Shown piece by piece: positions 48,837 through 60,864 of a DNA stretch of 64,000 nt. Every line of letters begins with the position of its first letter. Positions within the stretch are counted from its first letter, which is position 1. A model generated the notes under the pieces. It saw nothing but the letters and a program-made list of their open reading frames with translations. It did not search any database and was not told where the DNA came from. The translations under genes were made by a program, and so were the position numbers. This stretch comes from Paralvinella palmiformis (Eukaryota > Annelida > Polychaeta > Terebellida > Alvinellidae): positions 182,501 to 246,500 of the forward strand of contig JAODUP010000065.1 of assembly GCA_025642065.1 (NCBI GenBank), read 5' to 3'.

Positions 48837-49530
48837 TACAACGCATGCTGCCATTATAGGTGTAAAGTGTTACTCAAACACATAGTCATCGTGCGTGCCC
48901 ACAGACACACACACACACACACACACCAAATAAACTCATTATGAGCCAGTTGATAAATATTCATTGAGAACCGGGTCACAACGATGTGATCAGACTCAGC
49001 CATTACCTCGAGCTCCACCTTATTTACCGGGAAGCTGTTTATGTTTATTGATAACTCATATAACAAATAGTAGGCTATATACTACAGGTGCTATTATCGT
49101 CAAGATCCAGGAGGGTACGTCTCACTGACCACCCTGTACTCATTAATTCCTGATCAATCTCAAGAAGTGAATCCGTGGCAGGTTGAACCAGAACACTTCA
49201 GCACACGAAACTAAATAACATATTGGAGGTTATTCGTACCTGAAAATTACCACTTTCCGCATAAACTTGGAACTTTAGGGAGGCCGCAGCTGGATGGCAT
49301 AAGGATGGAAATGTGATGATCCAGAACCTCCAGACCCATTATCCGTTGTAAAGTATATTCTGACTGTTACATTGATCAGAAAATGTGTGCCACATTGTAG
49401 CTAATAATGTTTACATTCAGACCATAACCAATTGTGTAACCGGAAACAAAAAAATAGTAGACGTCTATTAAATAAATAATGCCAGGGAGTAAACTAGAAA
49501 GAAAAGTCATCAAAAGATACTTTATGATAC
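48837..49530. other. Unique noncoding DNA
   Basis: A CA tract at 48903-48926; otherwise no repeat or gene. Confidence 0.5.
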
Positions 49531-49941
49531 GAGTATATATGTTGACAAACGAGTCCGTTCGTCTTAATGTAATACAATGGTATACGAGTATATATGTTGA
49601 CAGACGAGTCAGTTCGTCTTAGTGTAATACAATGGTATACTAGTATATATGTTGACAAACGAGTCAGTTCGTCTTAATGTAATACAATGGTATACTAGTA
49701 TATATGTTGACAAACGAGTCAGTTCGTCTTAATGTAATACAATGGTATACGAGTATATATGTTGACAAACGAGTCAGTTCGTCTTAATGTAATACAATGG
49801 TATACGAGTATATATGTTGACAAACGAGTCAGTTCGTCTTAATGTAATACAATGGTATACGAGTATATATGTTGACAAACGAGTCCGTTCGTCTTAATGT
49901 AATACAATGGTATACGAGTATATATGTTGACAAACGAGTCA
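49531..49941. repeat. 55-bp minisatellite, seven full units and a partial
   Basis: Units start GAGTATATATGTTGACAAAC or TAGTATATATG at 49531, 49586, 49641, 49696, 49751, 49806 and 49861, with a partial unit from 49916. Variants are few. Units 3 and 4 start with T instead of G. Units 1 and 7 have GTCCGTTC where the others have GTCAGTTC. Unit 2 has CAGACG and CTTAGTG. Confidence 0.97.
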
Positions 49942-50069
49942 AGTTTGTTTTTGTAAATACTGATAATGTAAGGTATAATTTAGGAATATTCTAGGCATAA
50001 CAACTGCTATATTTATCTGTATAAATATACTTGGTACTTGTTTATCTGTAAGTCCAAGTTAATATTAAA

Positions 50070-50107
50070 CATGTGTGTGTGTGTGTGTGTGTGTGTGGGT
50101 GTGTGGT

Positions 50108-50190
<83 letters not shown>

Positions 50191-50237
50191 CTGTCTGTGT
50201 GTGTGTGTGTGGGAGAGAGAGAGAGAGAGAGAGAGAG
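50070..50237. repeat. Long (GT)n-(GA)n compound microsatellite
   Basis: About 140 bases of GT with a few interruptions (GGGTGTGTGGTGG, ATGTCTGTC), then about 24 bases of GA. Confidence 0.98.
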
Positions 50238-50921
50238 TTAAGACGCAATCTGTTCGACATGTCGTTATTTTATTTTTGATATTTGATCTCGATCAAATAT
50301 AATAATTCTAAAGTAATTATCCGTTTACAGAATCGTAAACTTGCATCAGAAGAGGAAACACATCATCACATTTAAGGTTAAAGGTACGAAACGGTATGAG
50401 TCACCCTTTCCATAACCAAGGGAAATCTTACAAAATTCACAAATGGCGGTGACGAACCCGCGCGGTAAAAAAAACCCGAATAAAACTCGAACGAATAAAG
50501 TTTATTTCAGCCATAAGTCATCTTCCAACAAAGATTCTACGGATTTTAATCAAATAAAATGAAATCTTACCACATCTAGCACACCGCGATGGTGAGACCT
50601 GTCATCCCGCTTTTGGGGCCTAAATTATCGTCTGCTTCTAGGAACTACTAATGACCGATATAATCACACTCTCTAATGTGACGGACATGACACGGACGGG
50701 GAAAAGCCTCGGGTGTGGGTGAAATCTGTGCGGCAAAATCGTTGCCAGTGTTTCCATTAAAAGCTAAAGACAATAGAATAATTATCTGTTGGTTGTAAAA
50801 TAAGGATAGCATCAAATGGGCAATTATTTTAAGCCAAAACTGACTCGTACTTCCGTTCCCTATATGGAATACTTACAAACAACATAATTGGAAATGCCAG
50901 TCATTAATATACATACATTTG

Positions 50922-50972
<51 letters not shown>

Positions 50973-51237
50973 ATAGGTGTTTCCAGGGGGTCCCTGTTTT
51001 TGTCTGTTTTACGAAGAGGACAGTAATCTATGTCGGTATAAAGTGGGGAATTTGTTGTCGAATTCCGATCACACCGTCGGAGAATAATGGCGTATGTTTA
51101 CAGTCTGTTAGGGTGTGTCACTAAATCAAAGTGTACAAGCGTGAAGACATAAACCCTCTTTGTCTGATCAGCTTTGACGTGTTGTCCAATAGAGACACTG
51201 TCATTTATACTGTTATTGATGTCTGGAACGTACACAT
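50238..51237. other. Unique noncoding DNA with a (TA)n tract
   Basis: TA at 50927-50967. The rest is unique and no gene is recognised. Confidence 0.5.
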
Positions 51238-51305
51238 ACACTCTCTCCCTCTCCCTCTCTCTCTCTGCGTGTGCGTGTGTGTGTGTGTGCGTGCGCGCGC
51301 GTGTG
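51238..51305. repeat. (CT)n-(GT/GC)n microsatellite
   Basis: CT-rich tract followed by alternating GT/GC. On the minus strand this is the CA-type tail of the dispersed repeat at 51336-51402. Confidence 0.93.
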
Positions 51306-51335
51306 CGGTAACGGTGTATGAAAGAAACAAGAAAA

Positions 51336-51402
51336 AGACACTGGCACAGAGAACTATGAATCGTGAATACAGCATCTGGAGCATTCTTCAGAGGATTGAA
51401 CA
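51336..51402 (-). mobile_element. CA-tailed short dispersed repeat, copy 3
   Basis: On the minus strand it reads TTCAATCCTCTGAAGAATGC, CTCCAGATGCTGTATTCACG and TTCTCTGTGCCAGTGTC, aligning with copy 1 at 23.3 kb. It then runs into CA/CG alternation. A more diverged possible fourth copy, sharing CTGTGCCAGTG and the CA side, may lie at about 53972-54070 (minus). Confidence 0.7.
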
Positions 51403-51439
51403 CGGTAAAGGATGGTTTGATCCGGAGACGTCTGATATT

Positions 51440-51620
51440 TCTCATATATAACATATGTGTACATAGGATGTGTATACATAGGAGGCAGCACATGTAGGCT
51501 AGGTACAGGTGTGCTATATGTAATATGTATGGGACTTGTGTGTGTAGGTTGTGTGTGGGCCTGGTACACGTAGGATGTGTGTGGACGTGATACAAGTAGG
51601 ATGTGTGTGGGCCTAACACC
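51440..51620. repeat. Degenerate GTGT-TAGGAT tandem repeats, 26-bp unit
   Basis: Two clear 26-bp units (51551-51576 and 51577-51602; GTGTGTGGRC core followed by AGTAGGAT-type end) and a partial third. More decayed GTGTA-GGAT units lie upstream from about 51455. Confidence 0.75.
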
Positions 51621-51688
51621 TATTGGTGACTAAAATACAAACATGGAGTTAATCTGACCATCTAAAATATTACCTGACTTCCCACCTG

Positions 51689-51689
<1 letters not shown>

Positions 51690-51722
<33 letters not shown>
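51690..51722. repeat. (TA)n microsatellite
   Basis: Uninterrupted TA tract of about 32 bases. Confidence 0.96.
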
Positions 51723-51724
<2 letters not shown>

Positions 51725-53188
51725 TGCATATAATGGCCAATATTAGGTCCCAACCGCTGATTAGCGACACCGACACCAAAATGGGTGGCGTGCTATAAGA
51801 CATTATAATGGTGACTGGCTTCGTTCTCTGGACGCCAAGCCCCCGGGTCATAACATCGCCATATTAGGTCTGTTTAACTCTTTGTCGCCGCCACTAATAA
51901 ATTGCCCTGGCCTCCCGACTTCACTAACAATCATCATATCTGTCCGAAGCACCCACCGTCCCGTCTCCCGCACGAACGCCATCCGCCAAGACCCCCCCCC
52001 TCCCAGTCACCACCCCGGCCCCCTCGATCTCCCAAATCGGGCGGGAAATGAACGCTCGGCCGGCGAGCAAAACCGAAACCGAAAACTTTATTTCCCGCCA
52101 TAATAACTAATGTAAACATGAGCACACGTAGGCTGTACATAACGGGGCTATGTGACCCCGGGGATGGCGGGCCTGGGCACCCTATTAGCCCCGTTATACC
52201 CCCACCCTATTGTTACATCTGTCTGAACTGTGAGGGGGGACCCGGGTGGGCAGTCCGCGGTTGGGTGGTCGGGTGGACATTTATTTTCCCGATCGCGTGG
52301 CACGGAACACGTGACCTATGCGAAAGCGACCGGTCGGATAGACATTATACCTGGACACGTGATCAAGATGGACGACCGGGGCTCCTGTTTAAGATGAACC
52401 GAGCCACGACAGAGCCATTCTTTAAACGGCGCTGATGTTTATATTGGTAACGACCCCCAGTAAGCGTGGGCGATAAATCAGGAGGCGTCTCCGGGGAGAC
52501 ATCTGGCGGAGAATGCCGACTGCTAGCCAGTTATTTGCATCTAACTTACATAACTAAGAGTTATGGAGGTGTGCTGCCGGTGGCGCCCTCCCAGCTGATG
52601 GCGAAAAGCCAATAGCGAGATCCTATGGAAAATAAACCAGTTGTGGTCGGTGATGTACGAGCAAAGGTCCGGATTGGGGAGGGGGAGGAAGCTGATCAGT
52701 TCGGGATTTGGGGTTCGGGATTTAAAACAGTAATCCAAGAGGGTCATTATACTGGGGTCACTAGATTTAGTATTGGCTACCAGAAACGTTTAGATATTCA
52801 AAAAAATTGTGGAACCAATAGGCATATTTACATATTGGCATACCTACACATAAAAGGCGTCCATGTCATGCAAGCTTCATCATTGAAGACGGAGGGGGTC
52901 ATTTAGCCCACCTTTACCTACACTGACAATCCACACACCTGATTACTAAAAACCGACGCCCCCCCCCCACCAGAGAGGGCGAGTACACCTAACCTGCGTG
53001 TACCCCCCAGGTCTATAGTGGTGAATAAACGATTATATTTGCTAACCCTGTTCTGTTTACAACTGTTAGAGGTTTATTTCCACTGATACTGTACACAGTG
53101 GCTTATGTCCATTAACATCGGCAGGGGCGCCATTTTATAACACATGACACCCAATCACGTGATGTTCTCCCGGGCTAGAGGTTAGAGG
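51723..53188. other. Unique noncoding DNA, G+C-rich at 51.9-52.6 kb
   Basis: CACGTG boxes at about 52306 and 52353, and a poly-C run at about 52960. Frames of up to 105 codons are not recognisable. Confidence 0.45.
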
Positions 53189-53356
53189 GAGCCACCGGCG
53201 CCATACGTCGGTATGTGCTCGAGTAGTAGGTCGGATCATAGGGAGAGCCACCAGCGTGGTAGGCTGTTTCGTGGCTGGTAGACAGTTATACATCGAAGAG
53301 GGCGCCACCAGCGTAGCACACTGGTACGTTACTGGTATATATTTCGGTCCGGCCTG
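53189..53356. repeat. Degenerate 56-bp tandem triplication
   Basis: GAGCCACCGGCG (53189), GAGCCACCAGCG (53245) and GCGCCACCAGCG (53301) are exactly 56 bp apart. The rest of each unit is strongly diverged but keeps GGTA/CTGGTA words. Confidence 0.6.
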
Positions 53357-53358
53357 GG

Positions 53359-53470
53359 GTCATAGTACAGCTGGTTATGCAATGCGCTGCAGACGTATCA
53401 GTCTGAGTTCGAATTCCAATATTATATCTACCTGCAGGATGTTTCATCAAAACGTCTCGTTTTCGTCGGC
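53359..53470 (+). mobile_element. Probable tRNA-derived SINE head
   Basis: A box TAGTACAGCTGG (53363) and B box GAGTTCGAATTCC (53405) have tRNA-like spacing. The following GGATGTTTCATC resembles the TTTCATC word of the family A SINE body, but the rest does not match. Confidence 0.5.
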
Positions 53471-53581
53471 AGTACGATTAGGTACGATTAGCGCCGATGC
53501 CAAAAGATACCACCCACCACCCTCTTACTTATCATGCTGGTTTATACCATGGTTTATACCGAAACGTGCCAGACTGATACA

Positions 53582-53583
<2 letters not shown>

Positions 53584-53639
<56 letters not shown>
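53584..53639. repeat. (TA)n microsatellite
   Basis: About 55 bases of uninterrupted TA. Confidence 0.97.
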
Positions 53640-53642
<3 letters not shown>

Positions 53643-53915
53643 CTCAGTGAAATATATCTTTCTGGTACATATTAGCCAGATGTAAGGCCGGATACCAGTC
53701 TGGCATACCATATTGCTTAAGGCTGAAACACTGTGTTCTTTTATTAGTCTGGTACCTACCTGCCTGGTATCACTGACCTCTGTATGGTGGTTAGGTATAA
53801 ACAAGGTGATAATATTTATAAACATTTTGGTGAATCTTCGGTGAATCTCTCATTCTTATTGTCCATAACAGTCCTGGCTAGCTTCGTTATTGTAAGGCGC
53901 AGCTGGCCTCGCTTA

Positions 53916-53918
<3 letters not shown>

Positions 53919-53971
<53 letters not shown>
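53919..53971. repeat. (GT)n microsatellite
   Basis: About 52 bases of GT. Confidence 0.97.
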
Positions 53972-53973
<2 letters not shown>

Positions 53974-54171
53974 TTTATCAGAGTGCGAAAGTGCACTGGC
54001 ACAGACAAACACCAATTGAAAAAAACTAACTTTAGATGAGTAATGAAGAATTGAGTCCAGAACAGACATTGTTTTGTATCCAGACGTCTGGCTGTTGATA
54101 ATGATGATGATGATAATTATAATAATTATCCATTAAAAGAAGAAAAAAACATATTGTTTATCACACCTACA

Positions 54172-54200
54172 CACACGCACACACACACACACACACACAC
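54172..54200. repeat. (CA)n microsatellite
   Basis: CA tract with one CG interruption. Confidence 0.94.
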
Positions 54201-54655
54201 CACCTTAACCTCCCACCCCATATGTACCCTACCCCACAGCACATCGTATGACCCCCCCCCCTTTCTAGGCAATCAACGATGCGAGGAGAAAAATTATTAA
54301 AATTTCACCATTTTTGCAGCATAAAATTTTACGCCCTCGTCAAATCTGGGCCCGGAAACCACGGGCACGGGACCAAGGTCAGCGCCCCGGGGCAAATAGA
54401 TCATCTGCCCCCGGGGGTTGAATTATTAATGCTCCGAGATATAATTAGGCCAAACTGATTGGCTGGCTCGGCTCTCCCAGAGGGGTTCGTGATTTATGGC
54501 GGGTCACCGTGCCACCGAGAACAGAAAAATTACTTTTTGTGGCCTCGGAGAGTCTGACTGCGAGGCTAAGATGTCATGATAAACAAACATTAGGCCGACT
54601 AGCTTCTTACAGCATAAATAATTGTATCATTGATGGCGGTGATTTAGGGTATAGT
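54201..54655. other. Unique noncoding DNA
   Basis: G+C-richer from about 54340 to 54560. No gene recognised. Confidence 0.45.
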
Positions 54656-54998
54656 CTGTCTGTCTGTCTGTCTGTCTCTGTGTGTTGTCTGTCTATCGGT
54701 CTGTCTTTATATTTGCCTGCCTGTCTGTATATTTGTCTAGCTATGTATCTATATATTTTGTCTGTTTGCCTATCTGTATGTCTATTTGTGTGTGTGTCTG
54801 TCTGTCTGTCTGTCTACCTGTCTGTATCAATTTGCCAGTTTTAAATTCCTGCCAGCCTTCTCTGTCTGTCTTTTGGCCGGCCTACCTTTACGTAGATTAG
54901 CCTGCCTATCTGGCTGTCTGATTGCCTGTTATTCTGTTTTTCTGTCTATCTATCTGCTCCTCACCTATTTGTCTGACTGTTTGTCTCTACCCACCCAT

Positions 54999-55059
<61 letters not shown>

Positions 55060-55320
55060 ATATGAATATTTGCTTGGCTATATTGTTGCCTGTCTGTCTG
55101 TCTAATTGCCCGTTTATATATCGAATTATCTACCTCTTTTCATGCCTGCCTGCATGCCTGTTTATTTGTTTTCATGTCAGTATGCCCGCCTATATGTCTG
55201 TCTGTTTGCCTTACCCCGTGCCCTCCTACTTTTCTTCCCATTCGTCTTCCTGTCTAGTTTGCCTATTTGCCTGCGTGCTTGCCTGCCTGTCCGCCTGCCC
55301 GCCCGTCTGGCCATATCTCT
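54656..55320. repeat. Long degenerate (CTGT)n / T-C-G low-complexity tract
   Basis: Starts with five perfect CTGT units and continues for over 600 bp as CTGT/CTAT/TGCC-type tetramers that are increasingly interrupted, with a TA tract at 55001-55057. The plus strand is strongly depleted in A outside the TA tract. All frames read as Cys/Leu/Ser/Val strings. Confidence 0.85.
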
Positions 55321-56129
55321 CGATACGTCTCCATCCAGTCGTAAGTCCCCAGATAGGAGCTACTATCTACCATAACCAACCAGTCGTCCTCCACCACACA
55401 AAGACCACTCACTGTCCACTGATCAAATGATCTATTAATTAAATGGACAATCAATTTTTTGACGTTGGTCAGTACAAAGGGCTCACTGTAGGGTGAGGTC
55501 GTGGGGGAGAGGGGTATTCACCCTCGTCATTCTCTTTCTGGCATTAATCTTACACGCCCAGGACATACGGGCCGAGAGAAATCGAGCCCAAGGGCGGTGG
55601 GGGGATTCAGTCCGAGGTACGGTAATGCGCGGGGAGTGAGTTTTGAAACGGGAGCGTGGAGTTGGAAAATCAGGGACACGTACGTTTGGGGGGGGGGATT
55701 CGTGGCCCACGGGATCATTGCAGCCCAGAGGGCATGGGATCCAGTGACATGGGGCGTGGTTTTCTCGACCCTACAGAAGATTTGGGGATTTGGGATTCAC
55801 GAACTTGGGAGTCAGTGAGGAAATAAGTTCTAAGGATCCGAATTTGGCGCGAGGCTATCCCGAACGCGTCTTAGCCCCACGAGCTAACATGGAAGCTGAG
55901 GGCTAGCCACGAGCAAGTTAGCCCGAGGGTACGGGGCGCTGTAGTTGCAATTATGTAAGCCTCGTGGCGCTTCAGCCCGACGGCACGTACCACATAGAAC
56001 GCGCCCTCCGGGCAATCATGGCAGCAACCGGGGCGCCCGACTCCCAGGAAGCGGGGGTGGCTGTCACAATGGCGGAAGTGACAGCTGGATAACTAGGCGA
56101 ACGAGCAAATAATCAGCTCGATTGCTTCC
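55321..56129. other. G+C- and CpG-rich unique noncoding block
   Basis: One of the most CpG-rich segments of the window (about 55830-56130), with no repeat. It includes an ETS/YY1-like GGCGGAAGTGAC word at about 56073. Overlapping frames (105 codons plus, 75 minus at about 55.5-55.8 kb) are unrecognisable. Could be a CpG-rich regulatory region. Confidence 0.45.
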
Positions 56130-56223
56130 GGGTCAGAGGTCAACAACTGGTAGGGTCAATGGATCAATTGGCGAGGTGGCTTTTACAAGGTTGCCGGAGC
56201 TCATTCAAGGTCGGTCAAGGTCA
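56130..56223 (+). promoter_or_regulatory. Nuclear-receptor-type site cluster
   Basis: A DR1-type direct repeat GGGTCA-G-AGGTCA spans 56130-56142. A single GGGTCA lies at 56155-56160. Two tandem extended half-sites follow, TCAAGGTCG (56205-56213) and TCAAGGTCA (56215-56223). DR1 is the classical HNF4/RXR/COUP-TF site, and TCAAGGTCA is the SF-1/FTZ-F1/ERR monomer site. Five half-sites in 94 bp on one strand is well above expectation. Function is inferred. Confidence 0.45.
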
Positions 56224-56642
56224 GTCGATGTCTAAGTGCTGAGGGTGCGCTGAATGCAGACGTAAATAGCGTGCCCCGTTATAAGGGCGCGGAGGGCACA
56301 AAACCCACCCCCACGGGGCGAAGTTTAACAAAATTTTAAAGCGGGGACGAACAACTTGAATATTTGAAAAATTAAGGCCTAAAATGTAAATATGAGATGT
56401 TCTTTATTCAGGACGAGTATTGTTTAGTTATTAAGATATTTCTAATGGAGGGAAGTTTTTAAAGTATTATTTACTTAATTAATTCACAATTTATCAGTTG
56501 AATGCATTAAGTAAAATATTTGTACTTCTCATCTTCTCGTTTTTCAAGGTCGTATCAGTTTTAATTTATGAACACGCCAATACGTGAATATTTCAGGTGC
56601 GTTTGTTGTTTTGTTGTGTTCAAGTAGAGCATATTTAAAGTG

Positions 56643-56645
<3 letters not shown>
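56224..56645. other. Unique noncoding DNA
   Basis: Falls sharply from G+C-rich to A+T-rich at about 56330. Nothing else recognised. Confidence 0.45.
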
Positions 56646-56730
<85 letters not shown>

Positions 56731-56737
56731 TATATAC
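56646..56737. repeat. (TA)n-(CA)n compound microsatellite
   Basis: TA with one phase slip, then CA, then TA again. Confidence 0.97.
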
Positions 56738-56999
56738 GACTTAAGTCTGATCAGCGATGCGATGTTTAGTTATTTAGTTGTTTGCTGGAAAGCTTCTCCA
56801 ATAAGCGCACACTCCTCGTCGGGTGTGGGTTTATTGAAGCATTTCGACCCACAGTTCAAAATCGTACGGCGTATGGTTTGTTGTGATCAGGTTGGGTTTA
56901 ATTCTTAGAACTCAACGACCACGGTTGTATCACTGGGATGCGTTTCCTCGCATACGTTTCCCTCCACAGGACGACGCCGACCTATACGCGAATCCAATA

Positions 57000-57110
57000 G
57001 GCGATCCGATAGTTGATGACAGCTCGTGGCGCACCGATTGGAATCGAACCACGAACTTCCAAATAAGTGCTGTCTACATCGAACATATCATTCTATTTAT
57101 CTGACCGGGA
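57000..57110 (-). mobile_element. Possible tRNA-derived element, minus strand
   Basis: A good B box (GTGGTTCGATTCC on the minus strand, plus 57040-57052) is present. A weak A-box-like GTAGACAGCACTTA lies upstream in minus orientation. No second copy exists in the window. Confidence 0.35.
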
Positions 57111-57685
57111 AGCAAATACCTGGAGAAACCCCCCAAAAACACAAATCTGCATGAGACATGCTTCCATACCATAAACTCGAAATATACAGTGTGGTCGGGG
57201 ACACCATCAAATAATTCGACTTAATGGCGTATTCGGATGAATCGGAGTTAATTCAAGGGACCTTCTCACGATATTTAAGCCGCAGGTGCTCGAAGAATGA
57301 TCAGAAAGGTAGAGCAATAATCCTCTTTTTGTGTATGTAACAACTAAGTTTTTTGTGGCTGACTCCACATACCAATGGCTTCACTTCAACAACTTCAATC
57401 GTTAATTACGACTGAAGTGTTCAATCAGCTACTATAGCTGAGATACTGTTACGTGTTAGGTCGGGGTATGGTTAATGGCGCGCAACAGTTTCGATATTCA
57501 GAGAAAAATCGAATCGTTCACCAACTGGTCCGTCAGGGCTGGCCTGTCAGGGCTGGCCCGCCTGCCTGCCTGCCGCTAATTACTTCCCTTAAGGTGTTCA
57601 CGAGCTAACACGGCTCACCTGGATAACTTTATTTTTAATAAACGTTCGTGTCTTACCTGGGCACACGACCAGCTGGCGATTAGCT
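57111..57685. other. Unique noncoding DNA
   Basis: Contains a 14-bp tandem duplication of GTCAGGGCTGGCC type at about 57532-57560 and a short GCCT repeat after it. No gene. Confidence 0.45.
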
Positions 57686-57697
57686 GATGATAACAAG

Positions 57698-57850
57698 CTT
57701 GTGTGTGGGGGGTGGGTTTATGGGGATATGTGTGCGTGTGTTGGGAGGGGAAAGTTGTTTGTTTGCGTATGTAAGTTTGTTTGTGTTTGCGTGCGTGCGT
57801 GCATGCGTGCACGCGTGCATGCGTGCGTGCGTGCGTGTGTATGTGTATGT
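57698..57850. repeat. GT-rich tract and (GTGC)n microsatellite
   Basis: TGTG/TTTG-rich stretch leading into GTGC/ATGC units (about 57786-57845). Confidence 0.9.
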
Positions 57851-57963
57851 ATTAGGATATCAACACCTAAACATCCGTTAAATCCTATCCCTACATAACC
57901 CTATACAGAAATTAATCTATAGCCGTGAAACTAAATGTACTAAAAACTACACCCCCACGCATC

Positions 57964-57966
<3 letters not shown>

Positions 57967-58013
<47 letters not shown>

Positions 58014-58015
58014 CT
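57967..58015. repeat. (CA)n-(TA)n microsatellite
   Basis: About 38 bases of CA then a short TA tract. Confidence 0.97.
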
Positions 58016-58183
58016 CGTATACACTCACACACTCGCATATATAAACACACGCACACATCATATCTTATTAATATCAGGCCTGTTCGTTATAAAACCAGAC
58101 AGCATAGATACGAAATGATTATAATACATATCACATGAGACGTTAGCGATAATACACAACTTGTACCAATAACATAAAAAATA

Positions 58184-58185
<2 letters not shown>

Positions 58186-58227
<42 letters not shown>
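58186..58227. repeat. (TA)n microsatellite
   Basis: About 40 bases of TA. Confidence 0.97.
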
Positions 58228-58230
<3 letters not shown>

Positions 58231-59110
58231 CAAATGAGCCAAAATTGAAGTAAAGACCACCATACACGTTGTATGAGGTCAAAACCCGATAAGGGATGTT
58301 AATAAACTCTTTAACCACAATCTAATAACAGATAACCAACTTATTGCTTATCTCCGGCAAATGATGCAATTCGCAGAGACAGCCAATTAGTGGCTGCCAC
58401 AAAAGTAGCCCACCTTATCTAAAATCCCGGGAATTTACGGGGGGGAAACCCGAAACAAGAAAATAAAAACTCCCAATAAAGTCCATTCATGAATACGGCG
58501 AATAGCTTTCGGCGCACATCCTACCGCCCCCCTCTCTACCTCCCCGCCAAGTATATGAACCATCTTTGGCTGTTTGTGGCTGGTTGGGTCGAGTCGGCGA
58601 ATTAATTGCGATATCCAGAGATGTTGTTTTCGGTGGGTGGCTGTTTTGTTGTTTTCGTTGTTGTTTTTGACGTGAGGTGTCTGCGGAAGTTAATCTTTGC
58701 GCCGTTCAGCCATCAAAGGGCCGTCTATTGGGCGGTTAGGAGCCCCTGGGGCAGAAGAGAGACGAAATACACGAAACTCGTTAGCCATAATTAAAATTTC
58801 TATCGCTCAGTGTCAGCCAGCTCCGTCGGGCATGCGCAGAGAGAGGGACATGCGCGCGCGTGCGTGCGCCGACGCGCATACGCCCACACATAGTACGAGT
58901 GTAATTCATAAAGTGCTGAGTCAGCATAATATTGTTAGCGCCTCTCATAACGTGTTGGGGGCGGAGCGATGGGTGGGCCGGGAAGTGGGGTTGTACAAGG
59001 GAGTGGGTCTGGGGGGGGAGGAGAAGAGATGTGAGGGATGAACCATTCATTGTTTGAGTGGGTACGACATAATGTGTCAGCTTGATGTATTTATTATTAT
59101 GAACAAAATA
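58228..59110. other. Unique noncoding DNA
   Basis: G+C-intermediate with CG/CA alternation at about 58850-58888 and G-rich words at 58960-59036. The 114-codon plus frame 58697-59041 and 89-codon minus frame overlap and are unrecognised. Confidence 0.45.
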
Positions 59111-59202
59111 CTCTCTCTCTCTCTCTCTCTCTCTCGCTCACTCGCTCGCAGGCTCAGGTGTGTGCGCGTGTGTGTGCGCGCGCGTGTGTGCGTGCGTGTG
59201 TG
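59111..59202. repeat. (CT)n and (GT/GC)n microsatellites
   Basis: CT at 59111-59135, then TCGC units, then alternating GT/GC to about 59202. Confidence 0.95.
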
Positions 59203-59884
59203 CTGATTCCCCCCTCCACCTTTCTCATGTGGTGTCTTCGTTCCCCTTTAGTATTTTGATGACATTATCTCAGTCGATTCTTCAAATGAAACAAAATAAT
59301 ATAAGATCACGTGACCAAAACACACGCTCCCATAAATTCGACCCCTCCCCCCCTCCACCAACATCAGTACCACCATCATTTCCTCGAACCTTTCGTTTCC
59401 AATTTTCAATAAATGACGTAAACCATATTTCGAGCGAAATTTGGCCGAAAACATTCACAACTAACTATCATCGTCCTCGGAGTGAACAAAACAGGAAAGG
59501 AAAAATAGCGAGCGGAAACCAAACTGACAAACTGACTTTATGAAGAAATTAAGGCGAAGAAGAAGAAAAAGAAAGAGAAGAGAGAAGAAAAAAGTTATAG
59601 AAGAGTGTTAAAAATTATCGGAGAGAGAGATTTTTATTGGGAATTAATCATTCTAGCGGCTCGGTAAAGATACGGCGTCCTGAGAATTGTAGGAGATCTC
59701 GTAGACTGGAATGTCAATGGCTTCTGGCAGCCGACGTGAAATGTCAGATGTTGTACATCCTGTTATAGATAGCAATTAGGCGAAATACTCCATATAATAT
59801 ATAAAACTTATAATATTGAGAATTAAGCTTTCAGATGGGGAGAGGGGGATGATGCGGAACGTTTGGTTAGGGAGGGGGGAGAGA
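59203..59884. other. Unique noncoding DNA with a purine-rich tract
   Basis: A GAAGAA-rich polypurine segment lies at about 59540-59600. The 127-codon frame 59160-59543 begins in the GT/GC repeat and has no domain, so it is not called. Confidence 0.45.
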
Positions 59885-60207
<323 letters not shown>

Positions 60208-60815
60208 CAGATAGGTAAACAGACAGACATAGTAGAAATACACTAGGCTCAACAATACGCAGCGAATAAATAAATATAAATATAGAAAGAATCAGTCACA
60301 TTAATTTGGTTCTTCAGTTGTTTATTCAATCAGAAAGATGGCTCGTTTCCTAAAATCAAACCAATTTTCTTTGCCAAAAAAAAACCTTTAATCATTCCTT
60401 GATATTTGTCGTAGAAATTTTATATTCGGCGACGTCTTGATAATCGCAAGCGACCTTCGAAATCAATTTCAATGACAATATCGGAACTGTAGGTTGTTGG
60501 ATTAAACATATCCGGATTATATGGGACCTCACTGTACGTGTTCTGCCACAGTCAAGTAGGAAAAAAGATATTTATCATTTGTTAGCGTGACGTATAAATG
60601 TCGGTGTATATGGAAATGTCCACGACCACCACCACTACAGCCAACAATAACAACAACATTAACAACATTATCAACAATAACAACAATAAAAATAACAACA
60701 ATAATAGCAATAACATAAACACCAATAGCAGATACAAAATAAAATTTATTTTATAATCGAAATATATCGTATGATATATAAAGATAATAAAGTGACATAT
60801 TGAGGTCCAATTGAC

Positions 60816-60864
<49 letters not shown>

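Noticed and set aside
51098..51619. 173-codon minus-strand open frame
   Set aside because: It runs through a CA/GA microsatellite, the degenerate 26-bp repeat and a dispersed element, so the open frame is a by-product of repeats.
53040..53050. Telomere-like CTAACCCTG
   Set aside because: A single occurrence without tandem TTAGGG units; chance.
53972..54090. Fourth copy of the CA-tailed dispersed repeat
   Set aside because: Only CTGTGCCAGTG and the adjacent CA side clearly match, too little to call by eye.
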